Shown: positions 1-7,356 of the stretch, one piece after another
Numbering within the stretch: position 1 is the first letter of the stretch
How the letters are laid out: each line of letters starts with the position of its first letter
Origin: an uncultured Roseburia sp.
GTDB taxonomy: Bacteria; Bacillota; Clostridia; Lachnospirales; Lachnospiraceae
Length of the DNA stretch: 9,229 nt
Assembly (NCBI GenBank): GCA_947564765.1
Contig: CANODN010000067.1
Location: 1 to 9,229, forward strand
Reading direction: 5' to 3'
Position numbers and translations under genes: made by a program
The notes under the pieces: generated by a model
Databases searched by the model: none
Told to the model about the DNA's origin: nothing
What the model saw: the letters and a program-made list of their open reading frames with translations, nothing else

Positions 1-300
1 CATCTCACCGACAATACCGCAGTTTCGTGATTCATACCCCATATCTGTAAGTACTGCTCTCAAATGATAATTTGTATGTTCCACAATGCGAAAAACGCAT
101 TTCCTTCCGCTCTGACTGCTGATTTCTTCGCATTTATGTATGATGTCCAAAAGATTCTTCTCCGAAAGTTTATAGTATAACGGACAGACTAAAAAATGCG
201 TTTTCATTTTCTTCAATATCCAGCCATGAGAAACCTGCGTTTCTTTGTCCGCAAACAGATTGATAATCTGTTCTTCCAGCCTGATCGCCGATTCATTCAT
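1..300 (-). CDS. GNAT-like N-acetyltransferase, N-terminal part (runs off left edge)
   Basis: The frame is open for 100 codons from ATG at 300 to the window edge, so only the N-terminal part is seen. The protein begins MNESAIRLEEQIINLFADKE and carries a pattern I associate with one GNAT subgroup: an LEE..N helix, a GWIL strand near residues 26-29, a CPLY segment near 39-42, an alternating helix with KCEEI near 56-60, and VLTDMGYESR near 83-92. In that family the acetyl-CoA-binding core follows, and here it lies outside the window. The ATG overlaps the end of the AraC-family gene by 8 bases (ATGAATGA), and AAAGGA lies about 9 bases upstream, so translational coupling and a shared operon are likely. 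The substrate cannot be told. The GNAT call rests on pattern memory of a partial protein and is moderate. Confidence 0.55.
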   Translation of the reverse strand, partial: MNESAIRLEEQIINLFADKETQVSHGWILKKMKTHFLVCPLYYKLSEKNLLDIIHKCEEISSQSGRKCVFRIVEHTNYHLRAVLTDMGYESRNCGIVGEM

Positions 301-1123
301 CTTCCCCATTCCTTTCTGAAAAAATCTCCCGATAACTTCCCGGTGCAAGTCCCAGGAACTGATTAAAATAATTTGTAAAATGGCTCTGGTCGGAAAATCC
401 TGTGCTTATGGCTACCTCCGCAGGCGGCATTCCCTCTGACAACAGCTTTTTTGCTGCATTGATGCGAATGGTTTCCAGATAACGGTATGGCGTAACGCCC
501 TTTGATTTTGTAAAGGCACGGAGCAGTGTGGACTTGCTAAGCCCTACATAACGGCAGATCTGGTCCAGATAAATACGCTCCATAAAGTGCTCTTCCATGT
601 ATTCACATGCCTTTAAAATTTCCTGCCTGCAATCCGGAATGCAGCTTTCAAAGGGCTGCCCGTAATGTTGAATCAGCAATGAAATCAAAAATAAAAGCGT
701 TTCTTCTTTTCCAAAATCTCCGGTTCCTTTCATCACCATTTCATGGAGCATGCGCAGATAGCAGGATGCTTCTTCATCATAAATGACATTTTGGGAAAAC
801 CCCGGCAGTTTTCGTTTTCCGGTGACTTCTTTTGCCAACTCCAGCATGGTTTCCTTTGAAATATGAAATCCCCGGTAATCAAAGGTTCCGTCATCGCTCT
901 GTACACAGGCATGGTTATCTCCCGGGTTAAACAGCAGGATGCTTCCCTGTTTTATAGAATATATTCTGTTCCTGCAGGAAAGCTCTCTGGTACCGTTTTC
1001 TACAAAACCGATTGCGTAATGTTCGTGAAAATGGTTCGGAAATGGCTGTACAATTCCCTCAAAGCGATATGCCTCAAGCCTTAGCTCATCATCATATACC
1101 ACTGTTTTTACTTCTTTTTTCAT
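293..1123 (-). CDS. AraC-family transcriptional regulator with cupin-like sensor domain
   Basis: A DNA-binding regulator of 276 residues, the normal size for AraC regulators with an effector domain. Residues about 27-75 form a cupin-like sensing domain (PNHFHEHYAIG, then a GSILLFNPGD-type turn). Residues about 167-267 form the double helix-turn-helix, with recognition helices around GLSKSTLLRAFTKSKG and the conserved second motif GFSDQSHFTNYFNQFLG, ending in P.SYR. The frame could start 23 codons upstream, but ATG at 1123 is preceded by GGGAGG at 9-base spacing, so I use that start. The gene overlaps the downstream GNAT-like gene by 8 bases. It has its own promoter (1264-1292) and a palindrome in its leader (1231-1249), which would fit autoregulation. 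Family assignment is firm. The ligand is unknown, and the only target suggested by context is its own operon. Confidence 0.93.
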   Translation of the reverse strand: MKKEVKTVVYDDELRLEAYRFEGIVQPFPNHFHEHYAIGFVENGTRELSCRNRIYSIKQGSILLFNPGDNHACVQSDDGTFDYRGFHISKETMLELAKEVTGKRKLPGFSQNVIYDEEASCYLRMLHEMVMKGTGDFGKEETLLFLISLLIQHYGQPFESCIPDCRQEILKACEYMEEHFMERIYLDQICRYVGLSKSTLLRAFTKSKGVTPYRYLETIRINAAKKLLSEGMPPAEVAISTGFSDQSHFTNYFNQFLGLAPGSYREIFSERNGEDE

Positions 1124-1230
1124 GTGGATTTCCTCCCTTGTTACAACCATTTTACCTTTTTTGTTTTGTTGCATCTTGTATAATATCTTCATTTTGAGGA
1201 CTTAGACACTTAAATTTTGTGTGATTGATG

Positions 1231-1249
1231 TGAAAAACGTTCGTTTTCA
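1231..1249. promoter_or_regulatory. Imperfect palindrome in the araC-type leader, possible operator
   Basis: TGAAAAACGTTCGTTTTCA reads almost the same on both strands, with perfect 6-base ends TGAAAA/TTTTCA and one offset base in the middle. It starts about 8 bases downstream of the predicted transcription start of the AraC-family gene. A bound regulator here would repress transcription. That it is an operator is inference. AraC regulators more often use direct repeats, so another repressor is equally possible. Confidence 0.3.
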
Positions 1250-1263
1250 TCTGTTTTTATACA

Positions 1264-1292
1264 ATTATAAAAAGAAAGCAGCACAGAGGCAA
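1264..1292 (-). promoter_or_regulatory. Sigma-A-type promoter of the AraC/GNAT operon
   Basis: On the minus strand TTGCCT (1287-1292) is followed after exactly 17 bases by a perfect TATAAT (1264-1269). Transcription would start near 1257, giving a leader of about 134 bases before the AraC-family ATG at 1123. The -35 box lies in the loop region of the terminator of the large upstream gene and the -10 box lies in its T-rich tail, so the two signals share the same DNA. Confidence 0.65.
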
Positions 1293-1315
1293 CTCCCCCT
1301 GACACCGCTTTCTTT
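1266..1315 (-). terminator. Intrinsic terminator of the large surface-protein gene
   Basis: On the minus strand a 9-base outer stem AAAGAAAGC/GCTTTCTTT (1271-1279 with 1307-1315) encloses a G.U-rich middle and an inner stem CAGGGG/CCTCTG with a 6-base loop. The outer 3' arm continues into a T run. It lies about 35 bases after the stop codon at 1349. The outer stem is nearly symmetric, so some termination from the other direction is possible. Confidence 0.8.
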
Positions 1316-1348
1316 TCCTGTCATATTTGAAATCTGTTTTCCCTGCAC

Positions 1349-4300
1349 CTACTGAATTTTGACTTTCTTCCCCTGTCCTTTCTTTTTCAGAAGTTTCCGG
1401 TAAGCTTTCAATTTTTTCTTCGGCACTTTGATTTTTGCATTCTTATGGATGCCTTTCAAAGCATTTTTCCCTGCTTTTTTCAACACTGTGGACTTTATGG
1501 TTATTTTTTTCAATGCCTTACATCCATAGAAGGCTTTTTCTCCTATGGCCTTTACATTTTTTCCGATAATAACGCTTTTTAGTTTCTTATTTCCTGCAAA
1601 CGCTGACTTTGCAACGGAAGTAACAGAAAAAGAGGTTCCCTTCAGCACAGCGGAATTCGGCACTTTTATGCTTGTGCCTTTTTTCGTTGACATCACATAT
1701 TCCGCCTCCGCCGGTGAAAGACTTGTGATTCTGTATACTGCAGAAGTATTGCTGTCAGTCACCTGATCGCCTACCTTTGGAGCATTTCCAAAATCCTCTG
1801 GTTCATTCTCTGTATCCGGTTTATTTTCCGGATGCTGGGGCGTGGGTGAAACCGGAGTAACATTTGGCTGATTCTCTGTCTCTTCTATTACATGAATCGT
1901 ACAGGACGCGCTTACTCCACTGCCGTCTGTACTTTCTGCGGTAATTACCGTTGTTCCCACAGACAGAGCCGTAACCGTTCCGTTCTTTACAGACGCCGTT
2001 TCCTCCTGTTGGGCTTTCCAGACAATGGTTTTCTCTTCTGCGTCCTGGGGCATAACTGCCGCCGTCAGCAGTAAGGTTTCTCCGACTTTTAATGTCTGCT
2101 CCGTCTCACTCAACGTAATACTCTGCACCTTTTTGCCGGGAAGGCGGTTGAAGGATGCCTCCAATGTATGGCTCTCTGAAACGTTGTCAAAGGTATATTC
2201 CCTCACGCTGCCCACACTCTTGCCGTCAACCCATACATCTCCTATCGTATAGCCTTCCTCCGGCTGGATGAAAAACGTCTGCTCGCCGCCCTGCTGCACT
2301 GAAATTTCTCCTTCCGGCGTAATGCTGCCCCCTGCATCCGCCGATGCCCGGATGACATACTCCGGTATTGCCTCTTCCTTCCAGACTGCGATAAATTCCA
2401 CGTCCCGATAAGGCATTCGATAAGATTCTCCTTCCCGGTAGCTGTTTTCTCCGTCGCTCCACCCGACGAAGAACAATCCCTCTTTCTGATATGTGTTTTG
2501 GGGCATTGTAATCAGTGTTCCTGCCTCTTTTGTAACAGATTCCGGTCTTTTCCCGGAAGTATTTTCACCGCCTGTAAAGGATGCGGTATATTTCTGATTT
2601 TCTCCTGAAAGCACTGTCACCTGACAGAGAGCTGATTTGTTTCCGTCTGTGCTGCGGACCGTGATAAATGCCGTACCTGCGGAAATCCCCTGCACCGTTC
2701 CGTCTGCGCTGACAACTGCCACTTCCTTGTCCGATGTTTCCCAGGTAACGTTTTTGTCAGCCGCGTTTGCAGGAAGAACGGATACTGCCAGCTGTCTGGA
2801 TTCTCCCATGGAAATGCGAATGCTTGTCTCTTCCATGCAGACGCCTGCCACAGGCGCCCCTGCCAGCACTTTGACAGTGCAGGAGGCCTCCTGATCCCCA
2901 ACCTGCGCAGTTACGACTGCACTTCCCGGGGCAGCTGCGCGGATCTCTCCATTTTCCACTGTGACAACTGCATCATCGCTGCTGCTCCAGGATACCGTCT
3001 GGCTCTGCAAATCGGTCTGGCGAAAACAGGTAATCTCCAGCGTCTCGGTATCCCCCACATTCATGCTCAGATTCGAATGATTTAACATCAGCGGTTCATC
3101 TGCATACGACTGAATCAGATACTGCCCGGCATTATTTGCATAATTTAATTCCTCTGCTAAAGACTCTGCCGCAACATACAGCACATTTCCGCTGATTTCT
3201 GCATGCACCCTCATATACGCCTCGGGAATGGTCAGTTCGAATTCTCTGCTCTCCCGGGCGCCGACTGTTCCAAGCTCTATGGTTCCGATCACAGTTCCTT
3301 CTCCGTTGGAATCATACACTGTAACAACGGTCTGCTTTGCCGCCTCATATCCGGTGTTTTGTATCTGCCCTTTCAGGCTTACCTGGGAACCGCTGCCGCT
3401 TAAATACATGCCTGTAACCGAAATATCTGCATATCCGATCTCTGTTTCCGCCGTATTATCCGAAAGTCTCGTCTCATCCTCCGCATACACCTTTACTTTT
3501 ATTTTATGTTTGGAAAGGGTTTCCGGCATCCGGTAATTATAACCGGTCTCTGCGGATTCTCCCGGTGCGATTTCACAGGACACCCTGCCGGACTGCAGCA
3601 CTCTGCCCTCTTCGTCCAAAATTTCTGCCGAAAATTCCCTGACCGTCTCCATTCCGTTATTTGTTACGGTAAACGCAAGGGGCAGCAAGCCGCCCGGCGC
3701 TGCCAGCGCCTCTTCATAGGAGATTCCGCCGATTTTCAGATCCCTGCTCTCGCCAAACTCCATGACGCACAAATCCGCTGCTCCGTAAATGCCCGAATCC
3801 CCTTCGCTTATCTCTACAAAATTTACTGCCGCCGATAAACTGCCGTCTGCATCCATACACAAAGAATAATCCCGGATATAGTCTCCTTCGTCTGTCAGTG
3901 TGATTCCCTCTGACCAGGTTCCCGTATCCCTGTCAAATAAATATGCCCGCAGTTCGCTTTGAAATCCGTCATATACCGTAGTAACCACTGCTTTGTCCCT
4001 TCCGTTGTCTGCAACAGTAAAGTCCCCTGTTTTTCCCGAAAACAAGGTCTCGCGAAAGCCTGCAGCAACGTCATATGCCGTCAGTCCGTCTTCCGAATAA
4101 AAATACAGTACGCCGTTTTCAAGCTGCGCGCTGCTCCCTTCAAACTGCTTTTTCCTGCTGCCCTGCACCAGATAAACAACAGAATGCTCCGCATCTCCCG
4201 ATTCATACACCAGTGTCAGTCTGCCGCCGATATAGGCCAGGTTCAAATTTGCCGCAGAATCCAAATCCGAAATCATCATCTGCTCCTGCCAGTTTCCGTC

Positions 4301-6946
4301 TGTATATTCTGTTACCCGAATGAGATTCCTTCCGGAGGACTGAAAGGGATCATTTTCTGAATTTTCCACCCATGCGGCCGCAATCTTTCCCTCCTGCGCC
4401 GTCACGCACTGCAGCATCTCATAGACCTCGTTATCCTCGGTCAGTTTGACTGCCTCCGAAAACGCGCCGTTTTCCCATACCGTAAGATACAGCTCCACGC
4501 CGGAAAGGACTTCGGTAAGGGATGCATCCTCCGGCATCTGCCGCGCTTTCTGCCATACTACGTAAGCTCTTTCCCCGTCGGAATAAACGGCAGGATAATC
4601 ATTTGCTCCGCCTGTTTCGGCTATCGACTGGGGTGCGCTCCAATTTCCTCCGTCATAGAGGGAATACATTAGAGAAGTCTTATTTACCCCTGACTTTTCC
4701 CCGGAATCATCAATCCATACCAACAGCTTTTGCCCATTCCGGAAAACGGCAAGCTGGGGTGCATTGTAGGGGTAGAGATTTTCCTTTGTAAAACTGCAAT
4801 GCTCGGTAATCGCTTTGGATTTTGCCGCCTTAGGCGCCGACAAATAATCGCGTTCCATGGGTTTTGCCTCTTCCCAGTCAAACTCTGCATCCGCTCCCAG
4901 AGCGTCAATGCTCAAAGCTTTTGCCTTCTTCGGATACAGCGTTACATTGGCAAATCTCTGGGGTCCGTAGCTTGGCCCGTTAAACCCGAAGACTTTGCTT
5001 TCCATATAGACGTCGGCCGTCAGCCCCGCCGAAAGGGACTCGGATAATGACGCTGCCGGAAGTTTCACGCCCAGATTGAGCTTTCCCGACATTCCGATTT
5101 CGGCATAGGTCTTTAGCTTATTGCTCCCCACGCCCGCGCCGATGTTTGCATCCAGCCCGATCTGCGCATTCATAGAAGGGGAATAATTCATCACGCCGTT
5201 TCTGACCAGTTTCACCGTTCCGTTAAAATCAACCTCCAGGCCAAAGGTGACATAAACAGCCGGACAGGGCGGCAGATGATAGGTCTGCTCTGTGCCAAGG
5301 GCAGCCTCTAAAATCACGCCCCCTTCGGCAAATTTCAGATCGCCGGATGCATAAGAAAATTCCATATAGCCGGCTACAGATGCGTTTGCCGAAATGCCGA
5401 TAGAACCGTCAACCTTTTTCAGCTTTCCTCTCAGTTTGCTGAATTTATTCCAAAGGGCTGTACTGTCCACTTTGTTTCCGGTGACTCCGGTGTACAATTC
5501 CTTTACCTGCCGGTAGGATTCGCTCCAGTACGCGGAAGAATTTTCTCCTGCTTCTATTTGGGCGGAACCGTCGAATTTGTCAAAACCTACCAGCACCTGG
5601 ACAGCTTTTTTGTTTGTATCTACTTTTGCCTGTACGTTCTGTCCCAGTTTTAAATTCATAGATGCGTCCAGTGAAAAGAGGGAAAAGGTTTTTCCTGCAA
5701 TCGTTACGGAAGGTCCTTCGATTTTTTCAGATGGAAAAGATACATTGTTGATTAACTGGCTGAGGTTCATTTTCTGTACAATTTGCTCGGCCGTGGCATC
5801 TTTTGGTATGTTCAGGGACATCTGGATGTTTTCCGAGGGTATGGATTTGTTGTCTCCTGCGGAGGATACTGTGCCTGCGTAGCTGTAGAGATTTGTAGAT
5901 GAAAGATCCAGATTCAAAGCCACGCGCACACCATAAGACTTATTTACATTGATGTCATAACTGACACTGCCGTCATAATCGACGTCGCACGCACTATTTA
6001 TCCTATAGCCAGCGCTCCATCCTGCTGCGCCCGGCGAGCGCAGCCACCAACGGGCATTTCCTTTATAATCAGAACTTGTACTGGTCTCAAGACCACGTGC
6101 TGCTGCATATGCACTGACCTGACAACGGCGGGCCTCATCATATGTACTTTGGTTCTTAACAAATCCATATCCCGCTGCAGCGTCTGTCACACCTGTCTCT
6201 GATTCGGAAAGAAGGAAAAGCTTGTCTATGGTATCATTGCCGCCGTTTGTACCGCCTCCTAAAATACTGTTCTCATTTTTTACAACGGTATTTCGTATGG
6301 CAGCCTGTTCCGCCCCTGTAAATGCAACATCTATAAAATTACTCGCACTGTTGCTGTAATTTTTCCTTGCGCTGTTACTGGTAGCGTCATAGCCGTTCAG
6401 CCAGCTCCGTATCGTACTTTTCTCCCATGTAATAGCTGTATTGCTTGGATAATACTGCTGACAGTCCAGTATCACATCCGATAAAAGCAGTGCTGTATTT
6501 CCACTGATATTCAGTACCCTCCACTTAATGGGATCTCCGCCGTAAAATTTCCCGCTGATTTTCCAGTACTGCACACCATCCAGAATCACATAGCCTTTTC
6601 CCCAGTACTCCTGTTCCAGCCTGTAATAGAGCGATGGGTCCCTTGCCACTGTAATCTCGCTCTGGGGATAATGCCCGAAATAGATGCAGTCCCAAGTCGT
6701 TTTCTGTCTGGCGCTCATAGAGAACTCTTCTTCCCGGCGCGGATTTGAAATGGAGGCAGCTTTTGATACTGCCGCTGCTTTTGCCAATGCTTTTGTTTCA
6801 ATTGCAGTCTGCGGCGTCTCTGCCGTTTCCGCCGTTTTGGCCCAGACTGTGATCTGCGGCATTCCCGTTGCCGTCATCGTGATTGCCAGAAACACAACCA
6901 GCATTCTTTTTAAAATGGTCCATTTGTTCCTTTGTCTTTCTTTCAC
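1349..6946 (-). CDS. Giant secreted surface protein: DUF6273 domain, propeller-like region, Big_2 and InlB-type repeats, LRR_5 tail
   Basis: An exported protein of about 1865 residues, probably wall-associated. I start it at GTG 6946, which has AAAAGGAG 10 bases upstream. The in-frame ATG at 7027 has no ribosome site and would bury the signal peptide. Residues 1-36 are a signal peptide (basic start, hydrophobic MLVVFLAITM stretch, cleavage near VWA/K). Residues 83-349 are DUF6273-type (YFGHYPQSE, PIKWRVL, RSWLNGY, WWLRSPG at 300-306). Residues 373-673 are beta-rich and unrecognised. About 718-1068 has propeller-like blades (LLVWIDD, YVVWQ, AAAWVEN). About 1078-1273 looks like two CARDB-type modules. 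Big_2 Ig-like domains lie at about 1287-1361, 1365-1447 and 1607-1688. InlB-type or divergent repeats lie at about 1452-1523 (FVGWSDG) and 1530-1600. A Pro-rich linker (1689-1721) leads to a lysine-rich BspA-like LRR_5 domain (1723-1865). No LPXTG motif is seen. The function is unknown; adhesion or binding is inference. The upstream DNA looks like an invertible promoter. Confidence 0.9.
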   Translation of the reverse strand: MKERQRNKWTILKRMLVVFLAITMTATGMPQITVWAKTAETAETPQTAIETKALAKAAAVSKAASISNPRREEEFSMSARQKTTWDCIYFGHYPQSEITVARDPSLYYRLEQEYWGKGYVILDGVQYWKISGKFYGGDPIKWRVLNISGNTALLLSDVILDCQQYYPSNTAITWEKSTIRSWLNGYDATSNSARKNYSNSASNFIDVAFTGAEQAAIRNTVVKNENSILGGGTNGGNDTIDKLFLLSESETGVTDAAAGYGFVKNQSTYDEARRCQVSAYAAARGLETSTSSDYKGNARWWLRSPGAAGWSAGYRINSACDVDYDGSVSYDINVNKSYGVRVALNLDLSSTNLYSYAGTVSSAGDNKSIPSENIQMSLNIPKDATAEQIVQKMNLSQLINNVSFPSEKIEGPSVTIAGKTFSLFSLDASMNLKLGQNVQAKVDTNKKAVQVLVGFDKFDGSAQIEAGENSSAYWSESYRQVKELYTGVTGNKVDSTALWNKFSKLRGKLKKVDGSIGISANASVAGYMEFSYASGDLKFAEGGVILEAALGTEQTYHLPPCPAVYVTFGLEVDFNGTVKLVRNGVMNYSPSMNAQIGLDANIGAGVGSNKLKTYAEIGMSGKLNLGVKLPAASLSESLSAGLTADVYMESKVFGFNGPSYGPQRFANVTLYPKKAKALSIDALGADAEFDWEEAKPMERDYLSAPKAAKSKAITEHCSFTKENLYPYNAPQLAVFRNGQKLLVWIDDSGEKSGVNKTSLMYSLYDGGNWSAPQSIAETGGANDYPAVYSDGERAYVVWQKARQMPEDASLTEVLSGVELYLTVWENGAFSEAVKLTEDNEVYEMLQCVTAQEGKIAAAWVENSENDPFQSSGRNLIRVTEYTDGNWQEQMMISDLDSAANLNLAYIGGRLTLVYESGDAEHSVVYLVQGSRKKQFEGSSAQLENGVLYFYSEDGLTAYDVAAGFRETLFSGKTGDFTVADNGRDKAVVTTVYDGFQSELRAYLFDRDTGTWSEGITLTDEGDYIRDYSLCMDADGSLSAAVNFVEISEGDSGIYGAADLCVMEFGESRDLKIGGISYEEALAAPGGLLPLAFTVTNNGMETVREFSAEILDEEGRVLQSGRVSCEIAPGESAETGYNYRMPETLSKHKIKVKVYAEDETRLSDNTAETEIGYADISVTGMYLSGSGSQVSLKGQIQNTGYEAAKQTVVTVYDSNGEGTVIGTIELGTVGARESREFELTIPEAYMRVHAEISGNVLYVAAESLAEELNYANNAGQYLIQSYADEPLMLNHSNLSMNVGDTETLEITCFRQTDLQSQTVSWSSSDDAVVTVENGEIRAAAPGSAVVTAQVGDQEASCTVKVLAGAPVAGVCMEETSIRISMGESRQLAVSVLPANAADKNVTWETSDKEVAVVSADGTVQGISAGTAFITVRSTDGNKSALCQVTVLSGENQKYTASFTGGENTSGKRPESVTKEAGTLITMPQNTYQKEGLFFVGWSDGENSYREGESYRMPYRDVEFIAVWKEEAIPEYVIRASADAGGSITPEGEISVQQGGEQTFFIQPEEGYTIGDVWVDGKSVGSVREYTFDNVSESHTLEASFNRLPGKKVQSITLSETEQTLKVGETLLLTAAVMPQDAEEKTIVWKAQQEETASVKNGTVTALSVGTTVITAESTDGSGVSASCTIHVIEETENQPNVTPVSPTPQHPENKPDTENEPEDFGNAPKVGDQVTDSNTSAVYRITSLSPAEAEYVMSTKKGTSIKVPNSAVLKGTSFSVTSVAKSAFAGNKKLKSVIIGKNVKAIGEKAFYGCKALKKITIKSTVLKKAGKNALKGIHKNAKIKVPKKKLKAYRKLLKKKGQGKKVKIQ
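5924..6049 (-). other. Variable-region-like end of the DUF6273 domain (C-type-lectin-like, DGR-target pattern)
   Basis: This covers residues about 300-341 of the surface protein: WWLRSPG, then a stretch rich in Asp, Ser, Tyr and Asn, closing with GVRVALNL. Diversity-generating-retroelement target proteins often end in such a block, where template AAC/AAT codons are mutated in their first two positions. Here the candidate codons are mostly NAT, NAC or AGT, ending in T or C, as that would predict. No reverse transcriptase or template repeat is in the window, so this may simply be a relative that is not diversified. Confidence 0.35.
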
Positions 6947-6956
6947 TTTCTTCCCT

Positions 6957-6964
6957 CTCCTTTT
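6957..6964 (-). promoter_or_regulatory. Ribosome binding site that sets the GTG start of the surface protein
   Basis: AAAAGGAG on the minus strand lies 10 bases before GTG 6946, with a further AGGG between. Nothing comparable precedes the in-frame ATG at 7027. The GTG start places the basic and hydrophobic parts of the signal peptide at the N-terminus as expected. Confidence 0.7.
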
Positions 6965-7075
6965 CTGTTTGTTTTGATAAAACCAGGTGATTTCATATGT
7001 TTTTCTGCAAATGGTATGTATTTCCATGGGACAGGTGGCCGCGGTAGAAATGTCGTATCTTGCAAACCTCTTCCC

Positions 7076-7101
7076 GTATACAAAATTGTAATTTTGTATA
7101 C
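7076..7101. repeat. Left recombination site of the putative invertible segment
   Basis: A 26-base near-perfect palindrome: arms GTATACAAAATT and AATTTTGTATAC are separated by the two bases GT. One further complementary pair (7075/7102) extends it to 28 bases. The size and layout, two inverted arms around a short asymmetric centre, are those of a tyrosine-recombinase core site. The second copy at 7357-7382 matches it at 24 of 26 bases in the inverted orientation. The site lies 129 bases upstream of the surface-protein start. Confidence 0.75.
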
Positions 7102-7113
7102 GACATATTCCAA
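7085..7113 (-). promoter_or_regulatory. Possible weak promoter overlapping the left recombination site
   Basis: On the minus strand TTGGAA (7108-7113) is followed after 17 bases by TACAAT (7085-7090), which lies in the centre of the palindrome. It would drive the surface-protein gene in the sequenced orientation from about 7078. After inversion the sequence at the -35 place would be TTGCAT, a slightly worse match. The palindrome itself is AT-rich, so a chance match is quite possible. Confidence 0.3.
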
Positions 7114-7190
7114 ATGCAGTATGCGAATCTAAAATCCGCTCTATGCCGCACTGACTAAAATGCCACTTTTACCTTTTCAAGTAAAAAAAA

Positions 7191-7244
7191 GTACAACAAA
7201 GCAAGACGACAAAAAATATTTCTCTGCCGTCTTGTTTCGTGTAC
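7191..7244. terminator. Long hairpin inside the invertible segment, possible two-way terminator
   Basis: A near-palindrome with a 10-base stem CAAGACGACA/TGCCGTCTTG (one G.U on the minus-strand transcript) and outer GTAC/GTAC ends. On the minus strand it is followed by CTTTGTTGTAC and eight T, and on the plus strand by TTTCGT. It could stop recombinase read-through into the surface-protein gene in either orientation of the segment. The T-run does not follow the stem directly, so terminator strength is uncertain, and a protein-binding or extruded DNA structure is possible. Confidence 0.5.
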
Positions 7245-7296
7245 CCAAAATCAACCAATTTATCACTGAATTTTCTCTGACAATGACAAAATCAAG

Positions 7297-7325
7297 TTGC
7301 CCTATTCATTTTTTTATGCTAAAAT
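7297..7325 (+). promoter_or_regulatory. Extended -10 promoter inside the invertible segment, facing away from the surface-protein gene
   Basis: On the plus strand TTGCCC (7297-7302) is followed after exactly 17 bases by TAAAAT (7320-7325), preceded by TGC so that it forms an extended -10 box. Transcription would start near 7332, pass through the right-hand site and run antisense into the 3' end of the recombinase gene. It is the best promoter match in the segment. If the segment were inverted, it would point into the surface-protein gene. Confidence 0.6.
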
Positions 7326-7356
7326 TTCTTCAGACAGGATATTTTTGCATGATGCT

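Noticed and set aside
1179..1184. Plus-strand TATAAT as a promoter toward the large gene's 3' end
   Set aside because: No reasonable -35 box lies 16-18 bases upstream (only a T run), and it would read antisense into a terminator region with no gene.
1349..1500. LPXTG sortase anchor at the C-terminus of the surface protein
   Set aside because: The C-terminus is a lysine-rich LRR_5 end without an LPXTG-like motif or a hydrophobic segment.
3506..4360. Plus-strand open frames of 110 and 133 codons inside the surface-protein gene
   Set aside because: Both are antisense to a clearly coding frame and have no ribosome site or family pattern.
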